Shown here: in pieces, positions 1 to 12,002 of the stretch
Position numbering within the stretch: the stretch's first letter is position 1
Layout of the letters: each line of letters starts with the position of its first letter
Source of the DNA: Silene latifolia
Lineage: Eukaryota > Streptophyta > Magnoliopsida > Caryophyllales > Caryophyllaceae
Length of the DNA stretch: 64,000 bases
NCBI RefSeq assembly: GCF_048544455.1
Contig: NC_133531.1
Span: forward strand, 64,766,099 to 64,830,098
Direction: 5' to 3'
Position numbers and translations under genes: made by a program
Notes under the pieces: model-generated
Seen by the model: the letters and a program-made list of their open reading frames with translations, nothing else
What the model was told of the DNA's origin: nothing
The model's database searches: none

Positions 1-700
1 TAAGCTTTGTGTTCTACCTCCACGGGGAGGTGACATGCTTTCCCGTAGATGAGCCTATATGGGGACATACCTATTGGAGTTTTATAGGTCGTCCTATAGG
101 CCCATAAAGCATCATCTAGCCGTTTGCTCCAACTTTTACGGTCAGGGTTTACCGTCTTCTCAAAAATTGTTTTAATTTCCCGGTTGGAAAATCCGCTTGG
201 CCATTTGTTTATGGGTGATAGATCGTGGAAACTGTATGGATGACTCCATACTTATTAAGCAACATCTCAATCACTTTGTTTCAAAACTGGGTTCCTCTAT
301 CGCTTATGATGGCTTTGGGGAACCCAAACCTTGAGAAAATATTACTTTGGACAAAAGTGCTCACCGTTTTGGCATCATCATTTCTTGTTGGAATTTCTTC
401 CACCCGTTTTGACACGTAGTCAACGGCGAGAAGAATGTATAAATAACCATGGGAGTTGGGAAATGGTCCCATGATGTCCATACCCTATACATCAAATACC
501 TCACAAAAAGGTATAGGTTGTTGAGGCATCTCACTCTTGCTTGATATATTGCCACACCTTTGGCATCGATCACAAGTCTTGACGAATGCGTGGGCATCAC
601 TAAATAGACTTGGCCAATAAAAATCGCATTCTAATACTTTTTGTGCCATCCTTTGTGGGCTAAAATGACCCCCACATGCATACTCGTGGCAAAACCGGAG
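1..700 (-). pseudogene. Ty3/gypsy integrase remnant (Athila-like)
   Basis: This is the integrase part of a decayed minus-strand gypsy pol that runs off the left window edge. Short blocks of the catalytic core can be read: MDIMGPFP (first Asp), then AVDYVSKRVEEIP, then AIISDRGTQF (second Asp) at about 281-481. A block near 1-110 reads [20 protein letters not shown] and lies downstream of the catalytic Glu in this family. The blocks lie in different frames (281-481 against 361-600), so there are frameshifts as well as stops. The enzyme would join retrotransposon cDNA to chromosomal DNA; this copy cannot. The gene order RT, RNase H, integrase on the minus strand continues from the next feature. 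Confidence 0.85.
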
Positions 701-778
701 GATGGATGGTATTTCTTGATCGGAAACACATCTTCAAATCACTTGGTCTTGCCAACATTTCCATAAGTATGGATCATC

Positions 779-1660
779 TCACAAATAATTCTTTGAAATT
801 GCCTTGATCTTACTCCTTTGGCTAGATGATAGGGTGGAAGGAAACTTCTTGGTCACCATGTAGTTGACCAAGTTAGCATACCAAGGTTCAACCGTCTTGA
901 GAGTATATAGAGACTTATGTGGTAGGCTCCCATCTACCACACCCATTCTTCTAGCTTGATTTTCATTGATGTGTATTCTACTAAGGTGGTCGGCCACCAC
1001 ATTGGCCACCCCTTGCTTGTCCCTCACTTCTATGTCAAATTCACTAAGAAGGAGAACCTATCGCATCAATCTTTGTTTCGTGTCCTTTTTTCCCACTAGT
1101 TGCCTTGTGATCGGTGTAGATAATCACTTTGACACCCAAAAGATAAGAACGAAATGTATCTAGAGCATAAAACACCGCCAAAAATTCTTTTTCAGTGGTT
1201 GAGTAATTATTTTGGGCATTATTAAGAAAAGAGAAAGCATATTGAATAACATGAGAATATTTCCCTTCTTTTTGGCCTAGAACGGCCCCAATGGCATAGT
1301 CACTAGCATCCGCCATTATCTCAAAGGAAAGCTCCCAATTTGGAGCTTAAATGATGGGGGTGGTGACTAGCTTCTCCTTTAAGGTGTCAAATGCCATCTT
1401 GCACTCTTCATCGAATATAAATTTCGCATCCTTATGAAGCAACCTACACATGGGGTTAGCAATCTTCAAAAAATCTTTTATAAAACGACAGTAAAAGCTC
1501 GTATGACTAAGGAACGACCTCATATCTCGAGTATTATTGGGGTAGGGTAAGGTTTGGATGACCTCTACTTTTACCCTATCCAGCTCAATCCCTCTTTTGG
1601 ATACCACATGTCCCAACACGATGCCACTCTCAACCCATCAAATGGTATTTTTCGGAGTTC
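779..1660 (-). pseudogene. Ty3/gypsy RT C-terminus and RNase H remnant
   Basis: Three open blocks in gypsy pol order are seen on the minus strand. 1347-1619 carries the end of the RT (LGHVVSKRGIELDRVKVEVI, then the RSFL...FYCRFIKDF thumb motif). 1044-1316 is RNase H, with ADASDYAIGAVLGQ (catalytic Asp) and STTEKEFLAVFYALDTFRSY (catalytic Glu). 779-1027 is the RNase H to integrase linker ([11 protein letters not shown]). They are separated by stops or frameshifts, and the RT palm with its xxDD box is absent because element A begins at 1744 and cuts it off. It is the oldest layer seen on the left side. The resemblance to E's pol places it in or near the Athila/Tat branch. Confidence 0.87.
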
Positions 1661-1743
1661 AAAATTAAATGTGAGTTAATGCATCTTGTAAAAATCATGG
1701 TGAGGTGGTCCAAGCATGAGTCAAAAGAGTCTCCATGGACGGT

Positions 1744-2130
1744 TGATGTGACTCATATTTGAGCACATTTAATCCCCGAATTAACCTTGTTCCTTATAGT
1801 CCATAATTGGGTCATTTACTATCTTTAGTTTCCCATTTTGCATATTCTTTGAGGTTTTGTCTCCTTGGTAGGAAAGGAGTGCTAACCTTGCATTTACATG
1901 GCGAATTGGAGCTAAATTGATCGCATCTAATGACCAAGCATCAAAGAGAAGACGATACTTGAAGGCCAATGTAGATAATAAAATGAAATGGGCAATGACG
2001 AAAGGATCCTTGCATCCCCGAAATGATCCTCGCGGATTATGAAGGAAGAAAAGAAGAGAAGCAGTCTGTCGTGGGATCCGAGCTGATCACACCCAATCCG
2101 GGCGTCTTCCTTCACCACCATCCGAGCGTC
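1744..2130 (+). repeat. Element A 5' LTR, left part
   Basis: It begins TGATGTGACTCATATTTGAG and follows the first ~390 bases of the LTRs of C and H closely, including the blocks for 'gggtcatttactatctttag' and 'gaggttttgtctccttggta'. It contains two CpG-rich words near its end (about 2096-2130). It is cut at 2130 by B's LTR (TGTGACACCC) and resumes at 22409. Expected function: promoter and polyadenylation signals of the retrotransposon. Confidence 0.8.
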
Positions 2131-3461
2131 TGTGACACCCCCATATACCAAGGAGCCTTAACAAGACTTTCCGTAGCATATAAGGGCATCACCATCTCGG
2201 TTGCCCGAGGTAGGTAATCATCAAAAGTCGATAAAAGAACATTAAGGTTAATTTTACAAGTGATACAACCAAACTACTAAAACAAAGATACAACTCGTCA
2301 AAGCTATATAACTACTTTTGACATTACTCGTGAAGACTCATCCCTGCCAGAACTCCAGCTACCATCCAAGACAACACCTGCTAAGACTGACTGCTCACCA
2401 TAAAGGATCACGACAGACACAACAAATTAAACAAGACAAACCACACAAGGTCAGTAACTGAGGCAAGACACAACAATAAACTATAAACACATTACAAACA
2501 CAATCAAACACGCACAACAGTCACAACCACTCCAACCAATCTCCATCACCGACTGTCCACTGGACCAGCTTTGCCAGTGGGGGACCGCAGCCGTACCCAC
2601 CAAATCCTCGCTCATCATACCGAGCGATAAACCCTGTCCCATTAATGTGCACATCCCCTCCCGTGGCGGGTTCCACGGAGGGCAAAACTAGGGCGTGAAG
2701 CCACTCCTGCAAGTGACTGCACTCAGCCGAGGACGCACCTCGAGAACCAAAGACAATCAATCACAAACAGTTGCAACACAACAACAACAACCAACAACAC
2801 AGCATACACCAACTGATTACCACATATACTCAGTCATACGGTCACAACAACAATACAACAACCGACACACTAGACCACCAACAGAAACTTAGTAGGCAAA
2901 CCTGCCTTTAACCAAAAGCAGCGATTCCTCGATCAACATTAAGACATCAACCAAGCAAGCAATTCCTATACAAACAGCATACAAACCTATTACTACCAAT
3001 ACAACCCTACAAGGAACAACCAAGACAAAGATGATGACGATGACATACCTACGCATCCTAGATTGGCGTTAAGACCGCTACCTGACTCAAGCAACGCATC
3101 CTCAAGGCACTAACATCCTCAAAAGCTCCCATGGAAGAAGTTATGGTGGAGGGAAAAAAAAGGCGACATATAGATCTGAAGGAAGGAGGCGGAAATGGTT
3201 TGCGGTTTTAACAAAACACGATTATAAACCCTCGCTGAAAAGACGCTACTCGATCGAGTAACCCACTTACTCGATCGAGTGGCCTCTACTCGATCGAGTA
3301 CCCAAGCTAGTCGATCGAGTAGCCTCTACTCTATCGAGTACCACACACTCTTAAGGTTAAACAAGACACAAGGCACTCTTGCACGCATTCCTAAAGGTTA
3401 TCACCTGCCCCAAAGGTCGGTCAAAGTTGGTCAACGAGACCCTAAATGGATGGGTATTACA
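2131..3461 (-). repeat. Element B 3' LTR
   Basis: It matches 21080-22408 over its length with scattered substitutions. It includes a cluster of TCGATCGA words (about 3248-3341). The outer end reads TGTGACACCC where the other LTR has TGTAAAACCC. The inner end TATTACA abuts the polypurine tract at 3462. Confidence 0.85.
3248..3341. repeat. TCGATCGA palindrome cluster in B 3' LTR
   Basis: Five copies of a CTCGATCGAG-type palindrome (some with one change) sit about 20 bases apart. The same cluster is at 22194-22290 in the other LTR, with related clusters at 17072-17218, 19910-20097 and 39340-39668. Confidence 0.85.
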
Positions 3462-3499
3462 GTCTTCCCCCCTTAAAAAGAACTTCGTCCCCGAAGTTC
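3462..3499 (-). promoter_or_regulatory. Element B polypurine tract with adjacent hairpin
   Basis: On the minus strand a purine run (AAGGGGGGAAGAC) directly precedes the LTR start TGTAATACCC, the expected place for plus-strand cDNA priming. Next to it, 3480-3499 is a perfect inverted repeat, GAACTTCG-tccc-CGAAGTTC. Confidence 0.75.
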
Positions 3500-4252
3500 G
3501 ACTCACCCTCTCCCGAACCACAAGACATGACCGTTCTCCCGACACAGGTCCACCACTCTGTAAAGGCATTATCCACTATGTCATCATCATCAACTGTCCA
3601 ACACACACACATACACAAGCCTCTGCAAACCACTACTCGAATTACCAAACTCACAACATGCACCAACACGACCCACTCGACTAACGATTATACTACTACG
3701 CCGAACTTCTCAGGCACACATTAACGCAGTTACGAAACAATACTTTCACTGGCCAACAACTACCACACAGACATGTCACACAACGATCCTATTACAGATT
3801 CACACAATGTATGATTCATAATCGCACAACTCCACTACTGTTCTTGACATCCTTATCACTTTGTGACTATCTTCTTACTATAACACAACAAATTTCTTCC
3901 ACAAACATTATAAGCTCAACTAATTTTCTCAAACATTAGAAACTCAACAAATTTTCACTTAACGCAACAAATTTCTTCCCTAAATATTATAAAACGCATA
4001 TATTATAAAACGCATTAGAAATATAGTAAACTATTCTACAAAATTTTTAGGAATAATTATAAACTCGTACATGAAATATAACAAGAACGTTATAAAACAT
4101 TACAAACATATGGCAACAATTGTTATAATGTCGGCTTTTTTTTTTTACATTACTCTTCCCCTCTAAAAAGGAACTTCGTCCCCGAAGTTCACCATCAAAC
4201 GACCTTCCAGCCACCTAACCAGACACATATCGTAACTTATTGACATTACTCA
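3500..4252 (-). other. Element B non-coding 3' interior
   Basis: AT-rich with no credible ORF. It contains CA-rich low-complexity sequence around 3600-3670 and a second copy of the polypurine-hairpin module at 4154-4190. The 5 bases 4253-4257 (CTAAT) are the left target duplication of element C. Confidence 0.6.
4154..4190 (-). repeat. Second polypurine-hairpin module in element B
   Basis: It repeats the arrangement at 3462-3499: a purine run on the minus strand followed upstream by the inverted repeat GAACTTCG-tccc-CGAAGTTC (4171-4190). It lies about 0.7 kb inside the real one and is followed by TAATGTAAAA rather than by an LTR. Confidence 0.7.
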
Positions 4253-4968
4253 CTAATTGATCGGTCCGTTTCGTGTTCTTAATTAAAGGTGTGGTCGTTG
4301 GGTCACGTCCGAATCAAAACACAATTTATAACTTCACAAACAACTCTACAATTAGTAAAGAGGCAAGTAAAGGTCGGATCCCAAGGGACGGGAATTGAAA
4401 TGAGATTTCTATTGAAACTAGTGGTGTCTAGGGGGTGTCACAATTTGGGTTGATGTAGAAGGTCACTAACTAAAATAGCAATGAAAATAAACTAGCAAGA
4501 TGAATTAAAAGGGGTGTAAACAATTGATTAAAAAGCACTAGGGTGTCATGGGATCATAGGGGAATCATGGAAATTGATAATACAAACATGTTCTCAAATC
4601 ATAAGCAAGCAATTCTTGTTGTGATGGATTGAGTTGGGTTATATCTTACAATCCTAGGAAAGTTTGGGTCCCGGTGCCGAATCGATTAGATTGTACAACA
4701 CCTACAAGTCGACTTAGTCTTCCCTACTCAACAACATGCATGGTCTAATGAGACTCGAGTTGGTTTATGTCTTACAAGTCTCATTGAAAAGATAGGTGAT
4801 GGTGGTAAATGCAAGGATTCATAGGCTTAGCATTTCATCAAACATAACATGTGCATGAGTTGAGATCAAAACAAGCAAGCAAATAAAACATGAAAGCATA
4901 TTAAATTAAGCATGAATCATTCCCCATGTTGGTTTCCCCTAATCACCCATTAACCCTAGCTAAGAAAC

Positions 4969-6239
4969 TGAAGGAAATGTAGATTCATATACATTCTAAC
5001 ATACTCATATATGTCGAAATTAATTTGTCATAAAATTAAATGCGGATTTTATGCATGCAAACAATATGAAAAATAGAGGAGAAATCATGTCCTTACATTG
5101 GTGATTTCGGTTTAATGGGCACAAGAGAGATCACCTTTCTCTCTTGTTCTTGAGCTTTCCCTTATGGAAGAACAAAGATCCAAGTATAGGATCTCTCCTT
5201 AGGATTAATACCCAAAGCTTTCTCTTAATTTAATTAATATTACAAGAACTAGTATAATATTAATTAGTAGAAAATTGAACCAAAATAAATATAAAACACT
5301 TAATTATTTCGGTTTTTAGAGAGAAGAAGAGGAGGATTTTTATTCTCTCTAGAACACTAATTTTGGATGAGTGAATGAATGAATATATTTTACAACATTT
5401 TGTATATTATTAGGTAAAGATTATAGAAAAACCATCATGGGTTTTGTCTTCTCAAAACCGTGTAAGAGGAGGGATTTTGGGGAGCCAATGCATGGAAAAA
5501 TTGTTCTTCACAATAAAACAATAGGCTTGCATGGCTAGTGACTAGGGTAATCATCATGCCCTCCACTAATTACAATCAACATATAATTAGCTTAAAACCC
5601 TCTAATTTTAGGCCCACTTGATAATATGGATTCCATATTATTTTTGTCAATTGTCAATATGTCACATGTCATATGTGACATAAATTTGTTATGTAATTTT
5701 TAACATATTAAAAATCAACGTATTATCAAAAATACGTCACATACAAAAATCGACTTAGTAATATCATAATTACTTGTGCCAAAATATTTTACCATTTATA
5801 AATCACAACAGATTGTATTTATAATAATTCATTCAATTTCGATTGTTTCTTTAAACATTAATTTCATCCGAGTAATGATACAATTCAATTACTCAGACCG
5901 TACCTCATTTAATCACATTTCAATATGATACGTAAATTTTACTTCCAAAAATCGTCCGTCAATTTTCAAGTAATTTAATTAACTCGTAACATTATACGAT
6001 TAATTAAATAATCAATTAAGAGTGTTGCCCTATAGGTATGACCTAGGGGGTCAACTGATCACCACCGTCGACGACAAAGAATGTCAAACTCTAGTCACCA
6101 ATCATTACCGATATATGTTGACCGGTTGATGAGAACAAAATTACTTCCCAATTGTATTCTTTATAATGAGATTTAAACATGTGATCATCATGATCAACAG
6201 TCGTGATCGCATTATTGTCGGAGGACACATATTCCAACA
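4969..6239 (-). mobile_element. Copia-type solo LTR
   Basis: A 1271-base block begins TGTTGGAATATGTGTCCTCC on the minus strand, ends in CA, and has a perfect target duplication GAAAC (4964-4968 and 6240-6244). No primer site or coding sequence is inside, so it is a solo LTR left by LTR-LTR recombination. The start is related to 48515-49837 (TGTTGGGAAATGTGTCCTCA), including the shared 'GCGATCA' and 'TTTAAAT' stretch. Confidence 0.87.
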
Positions 6240-6782
6240 GAAACTACTCACTCATTATCATGTTGATCATGTTAGCAAGGTTGTCAATCATACCAACAAA
6301 ATGAAACATAATGAATAAATGAAAGTAATTAACAATAATTAAAAAGGGATTAAGAGAATTATACCTACTAATGATTCCAATAATAAAGCAAAGATAAAAG
6401 AAGTACTTGATGCTTGATTGAGAGGTTGTCAATCTCCCAATAATAACCCAAATAATCTTCAATTACCCAAAATAAAGGATGAACAAAAGAGAGATTAAGG
6501 AAATAAAACTTGTATTAGAACTTGATTAATTGTTGATTACAAAACTAAAGAGAGATTTGATTGATATTAACTACTCTAATTATTGATAAGAAGAACATGC
6601 TCTTCTAATTAGACTAATGGGGTATTTATAGTGGAAATTAGGGGGGATGCATTAGGGTTAACTAAGGGCTAAACTAGTAATTACACTTTTTAGATTGAGC
6701 AGGGAGGAGCCGGTATTTTCCGAAGGAAGGGCTTCTTTCTTTGTAGCTTGGAGAAGACGAAATTGGCTGTGAAGGAATCCGT

Positions 6783-6940
6783 GCGTATTGGGGTCGGGAC
6801 GGGCGGATTCTGGTGGTGGAAGACGAGCGGATTCGAGGGAATCCGGGCGGATTGTGGCGGTGCAATCCGAGCGTTTTTGGAGGAAACCGCTCGGATTGTG
6901 CTGTGAGGAGACGGGCGGATTGGGGACAATCCGCTCGGAT
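6783..6940. repeat. CpG-word cluster in C 3' LTR
   Basis: It contains repeated words such as GACGGGCGGATT, GACGAGCGGATT and AATCCGCTCGGATT. It matches 16187-16340 in the other LTR. Each word has a CG-NN-CG core flanked by AATCC or GGATT. Confidence 0.8.
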
Positions 6941-7288
6941 TGTAGCTCAGCACAAATTCTTCTTCTTTTCTTCCCTTTTCTTTATGAAATCCTTGGGGAT
7001 TTCCTCGGGGACTCAAGGATCCTTTCCCAACATTGCTCATCTACTATCATATGTACAACGGCCTTATAATCTTGTCTCACCTTGATGCTTGGTCATTGGA
7101 TTCGATCAATTTAGTCTCGTTTTGCCATGAAAATGCAAGATTCTTACTCCTTTCCTACTAAGGGATCAAAATCTCAAAGAATATGCAAAACAAAGAACTA
7201 AAGATAATAAATGACTCAAATATGCTCTAAAAAGCATGGGAACAAGGCTAATTCGGGGACTAAATGTGCGCTAATTATGGTCACATAA

Positions 7289-9343
7289 AATATCCCCAAA
7301 CCGAACCTTTGCTCGTCCCGAGTAAACAGGTGACAAAGACTAGCACCAATACTAACCTATCCTAATAATATAGCCGATATGAGACAATTAGCGGGTCTCA
7401 CTCCGCCCCTTCAACTCACAACAAGACAACCATGAGGTAGGATGCCTTCTTGCAAGGCAAGGTGGGTCTTGCCAAAATGGCGACACATCCAAACATTAAG
7501 CACATAAAATCACATAATGGATGCATCTACAAAAGAATAGCCACTTCCTCATCAAGCGGCGGAGGCATTAAAAAGGAACAAATTTAAGAGCATGTAATCC
7601 TTCACAAATACTAGTTCAACAAATTACTAAGGCTAAGAGGATGGCACTAAATCACCTCCAAATGGTGTTAAACTAGACTACTTTCGTCCTCAATTTCCAA
7701 ATGCTTTCGTCAAGAGCGATCGGATGGTGGTGGAATGATGATCCCTATGATGCTAGTAGCATATGACATGACAAGCCTCGAATTCTCTACAAAAGTAAAG
7801 GTCATGGATCGTCCCAAGCTCGACAAAGTGGCTTGACAAAAGGACTTTTTGGGAATGAAGTGCTCAAATCTTTATTCACAACGGGTGGATATGACTAGTA
7901 TTCAAAATTGTCCTCATTTCAACTTTCACATTTCAAAAATATAAGATGGGGTTTGTCCCTTCCGGGCTAGTGTCCTTTGCTTTCGCCAATCGCTTATTAG
8001 GCAACCGGTTAACCTCTAGACAATAGCTTTTCGGGGTGATAGTCACTCTGTCTCTGGGCGGCCGAATTCACAACCGTGTGGGGGCCCAATTCAATGGATC
8101 CCGCACCAAAGCACATCGAAGTGGTACGCCTCCATCAAAACAAATTAAAATTTCTCAACATTCAACAATTCATAACATTTGAGGTTTCCTTGGCATTAAA
8201 TTACTTCCACATGACAAAATTCCTTGAAATGAGCACTTCAAACTTATTGATAGAAAAGTATTTTTGGGTTGCCTTACCACAAGGTCAATCAAGGTCACCT
8301 AGACAAGTTAACCAAGTCCACATCGCATCACGGGGTTGGATAGGTGACTCACATGCAAACCCTTGACTAGGCCTTGGGTCATGGGTCAAAAGATACTAGT
8401 ATGACACTATCTAGGGTGTTTTACAACCATTCTAGTAGGTAAAGTCTTAAGTTGAACAAGTATTTGTAATGGCTTAGTTGCTCTTGTAAAAATTCCTAAT
8501 TAGGCATTTGTCAAAACATTTCTAACATGCAACTACATGCCATGATGCAACTAATATAAACATCCTAATGCAAGTGATTCTATCAACTAATATGACATAT
8601 AAACTAAATGCAAGTCCTAAGTTCACATTGTTATACCGCATCAAACAAAATAAAGCCACATAGTCATTAACATAAAGAGGAAAAAGGAGATTGGAAATAT
8701 CATACCATGCGGTCTTCAATATCCTCATGTCTCGGATGTGGCGTAGTCAATCAATGTGAACAAGAATAGAACAAACACAATATATACAAAACAATTTATA
8801 CAAAAGGAAATAAACATGTTTTTGGGTTTTCAATTTTTCAAATTTTTATGATTTTCGAAATTTTTCAATTTTTTTTAGATTTTTGAATAAGAGTTAAATG
8901 TTAGAATTCCCATCCCCACACTAATATGGGCATTGTCCTCAATGGCCAAAATGATGGAAATTATGCAAAGATTATGCATGATTTCTATACTAAATGCAAT
9001 CTACACTAAGCTACACTACATGATGCATGGTTTTTTTGTTATGACGGAGAGGATAATTTAGATTACCTCCCGTTGTGTATGCATTAACTTCCCCAAACTG
9101 AGTGAGACACTATTGCTAATGTCCAAGGATGGGTGTAGTTCATGAACACACTTATGCAATGCATGAAACTAGTTTGTCATTTTGGATTTTGAAAATGGGA
9201 ACAATAAAATGAGAACACCTCAATGGTACCGAGGTGTGAGTCCTCTATGGTGCTAGGACTACTCCAACAATGATCAAGAAAAATAATTAAAAACAAAGAG
9301 AGATATAGACAAACCATGAGAGGGTAGGAGTCTCCAAGGGTTG
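7289..9343 (-). other. Element C 3' non-coding region
   Basis: Two kilobases lie between the ORF1 stop and the 3' LTR. The sequence next to the LTR (CCCCAAACCGAACC on the plus strand) is the polypurine tract. The region is recognisably the same as 61700-63764 of H and, more diverged, 32392-34434 of E. It contains TCCCCACACTAA at 8913-8924. I see no coding sequence. Confidence 0.7.
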
Positions 9344-10954
9344 CTAATCTTCCATCATATCATCATCATCATCACTTTCCTCATTAGAAGTGGTCTCATT
9401 GCCACTTCCCTCTTCATTTGCATGATCACTTTCTTTTTCATCTGGTTCACCATCTTTCTCATCATCTTCTTCACCATCCTCTCCTCCTTCTTCACTTGCT
9501 TCTTCACCAATGTTATCATCAACTTCTTCATTACCAACAACCTCATTGTCACCCGAAACGACCCTAGATGCACCCGGAAATAGGACTTCTCTATCCGCCC
9601 AACTAGGCAAAGGACATGATGGATCAAGTAGTCCTTGCCTAGCTAAGTGTAGGAGGGGTGGATATCAAGCCAAGTAAGCATTTTTCTGATCCTCAAAGGC
9701 TTGCTTGTGCATTGCTTGCATGAGAAGAGTCAAATAATCATTTCTAGCTTCAACTCCTTCCGGCTTGAACTCTTGATACTCAAAGGGGTAAGGTGGTATA
9801 ACAATGGAAGAGGAGGGCATTTCAAGTTCACCCTTTTGTTGTTGGATAATATACTCGGCCTCTTTGGAAAGGGGAAGTAGATAAATGGTCCGGTGGACGC
9901 TTAGACGACAAATCTTCGAAGGCAAAGTGAATGATTTAGCTTCACTAGGGAGCCATCCATACTTAGTGTCAAGAGGGTTATGGGCAACCCACTTGTACTT
10001 GTGTATCATAGTATGCAAATCAACAAGATGACCACCCTCCTTTGCTTTGTACTTGTTATCCTTGTTGAAGTTAGGATCAAAGTACTTAGCTAGGATAGTG
10101 ACTAGGCCGCTATTGACAATAACGGTAGTGCCCTTCTTCCCACAATCAATGTTGAGCCATCTATCTACCAAGAGCCTCAAAGAATTGTAAGGCTTGGTCT
10201 GTACTCTTCCAATGTTCAAAGCCGATTCAAGAAGAATAAAATCAAGTTTGGTGAAATGGTTGGTATCTTTCCTTGCAATAATGGTGTTTCCCATGACCTT
10301 GTGCCATACTCTTATGCCCGGATGGTGGACTAAAAGAGCATGACTCGCATGAAAGTCCTCAAATTTCCTTCCGGAAATTGCCTCCCAAAGAGGGTCGGGG
10401 TCATACTTTCCATAATTCTTAAAATAACTCGGTTCATCACTAAGACCCAAAATTTCACCCAATTCTCTAAATGAAATGCGTCTACTAACATTAGCTAGAC
10501 GAAACTCGAGATTCTCCCTAGTCTCAACTTTGGTGACTTTCAAAGAACTCAAAAATTCCAAGGTAAGGGAGGGGTATGTCAATTCTTTTGATTCAAATAA
10601 TTTCTCTAACTCCATGGCTTTGAAAAACGCTCTAGTTTGCTCAAGGACACCCAGCTTTCCCAAGGTGTCTTCACAAATAAATTTGGTGGATTGAAATGAT
10701 TTCCTAGCAAACTTGGCAAAAGTATTTCTATGGGTTTCGGAAATAAAAGTTACCTCCGGATAATGCAAAAGTTGATCGATTTCCGGAGTAGAAGATGTTG
10801 TTGCTCCCATAGAAGGTTGTTGTTGTTGTTGCACTTCCAAGTTTGGTGTTGCTACCACCATAGCCAATGCTTTCTTTGCTTGAAGAGCTTTTTGCCTTTG
10901 TGAAAGTGTCTTTGGTGCCTTTGTTGCCTTTGTTGCTCCCTTAGTCCTTGCCAT
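9344..10954 (-). pseudogene. Athila ORF1-type protein, one premature stop (element C)
   Basis: One reading frame of about 537 codons with a single internal stop near 9665, where H has CAA. I take the start at MARTKGATKATK (10954), not the Met five codons upstream, because H starts there. The basic Ala/Lys/Thr-rich N-terminus (~35 residues) is followed by a Gln-rich patch, a core of ~300 residues (YPEV.F, TLEFLSSLKV, HHPGIRVWHKVMGNTI) and, beyond the stop, an acidic tail ending DDDDDMMED. It matches what I know as the Athila ORF1 or 'putative plant transposon protein' type; function unknown. It lies after gag-PR, at the position of env-like genes. No signal peptide or membrane span is visible, so an envelope role is not supported. 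Confidence 0.82.
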
Positions 10955-10969
10955 TGATGAATTAACCAA

Positions 10970-12002
10970 GAAAAGAATGAAAAATCTTCAATTTGTAGTG
11001 TACCCAAATCGATTTATAGGTGAAAGGCTTTGCCTTTATGAATTCAAAAATCGACTCAAAGGTTGAAGATTTGTGCTTGGTTTTGATTTTTATTGAAAAA
11101 GGAGTGATTAATTTGTTGTTGAAAGGGTGATTTGATTTGATTTTGGTGAATGTAGTTGAGGAATTTCGTTTTTGTGATGGAGAGGATGAGGGTTTTGATG
11201 TTTTGAAGTGGTGTTATGAATGAATGAATGAATGAATGAAGGTAGGAGGGGTTTTATAAAGACCGAACTTTTCGAACTGCAGGGGCAATCCATGCGGATT
11301 CTGCCCAATACGGGCGGATTCTGCACTTTCTGGGTTTGATGAAACTCGCCTAAAGACGGGCGTATTCAAGAGAAGACGCTCGGATTTACTTGATACGGGA
11401 CGGGCGGATTCTTCAGAAGACGGACGGATTTCAGTCCAAGAATTTTTTCCTGTTTTCCTTAGCAGAGAAGACGGGCGTCTACTTTCCAAGACTGACGGAT
11501 TTTCGGAGACGGGCGGATTGCTGCTCAGGACGCCCGGATTCTCTTACAGTAAAAAATCTTTCAAAAAAAACAGCTTATAGGGACGTGCGTCTTCAACCCA
11601 GTACCCTCGGATTGCGGGAAAACGGGCGGATTCTCTTGAATCCGCTCGAGTTGTACCCTCTTGTACCCGGATTCAGTTCCATCCGTGTACAATGCATTTC
11701 CCTTACCATTCTTCTATTCTTCTTCATGTCTCGTGTTCGTCATTGTGGGGGCACTACTAGGCATGGATAGCCTAGGCAATTGTCATCCCCACACTAAGGT
11801 AAAGCACTACACGTCAATTGAAATTGTTAGTCCCTCCCTCACTTCTCTCAAACATGACAATTATCTTGATCAAAGTAAATAAAGTAAATCCAAATATGAC
11901 AAAAAGGTAATACAAGAATTGAAATGCGAGTTAGGGAGTTAGAAATATTTACAAATGGTGTTTTAGGGAGGACTCCACCAAACTCTCATTCTTGATGAGA
12001 TG
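10970..12002 (-). other. Element C spacer between gag-PR and ORF1
   Basis: Non-coding. It holds a CpG-word cluster (about 11285-11660; GACGGGCGGATT and related), a short GAAT tandem repeat (11217-11241), and TCCCCACACTAA at 11786-11797. The part next to gag-PR (GGAGGACTCCACCAAACTCTC at about 11968-11990) matches sequence just downstream of the integrase stop in element E (around 36770), which marks the pol deletion. Confidence 0.7.
11285..11660. repeat. CpG-word cluster upstream of ORF1 in C
   Basis: A dozen or so degenerate words of the types GACGGGCGGATT, GACGCTCGGATT and GACGGACGGATT, in loose spacing. Equivalent clusters occur before ORF1 in A (25195-25400), E (36225-36560) and H (59400-59765). 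Confidence 0.8.

Larger units (their letters stand above)
4258..7288 (-). repeat. Element C 3' LTR (interrupted by a solo LTR)
   Basis: It aligns with 14939-16692 except for the extra block 4969-6239. The inner end reads TCACATAA where the 5' LTR has TCACATCA, a change in the terminal dinucleotide. The CpG-word cluster is at about 6783-6940. ORFs within it are open only because of these repeats. Confidence 0.88.

Noticed and set aside
2521..2892. ORFs in B LTR (2521-2760 minus, 2695-2892 plus, and 21469-21840)
   Set aside because: Both LTR copies have them, but they are within promoter/terminator sequence and show no domain; treated as chance ORFs.
6690..7085. ORFs of 90-116 codons inside the Athila LTRs (also 16094-16473, 31786-32151, 36196-36513, 11390-11770)
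   Set aside because: Their open state follows from the CpG-word repeats and they differ between copies in frame and content.
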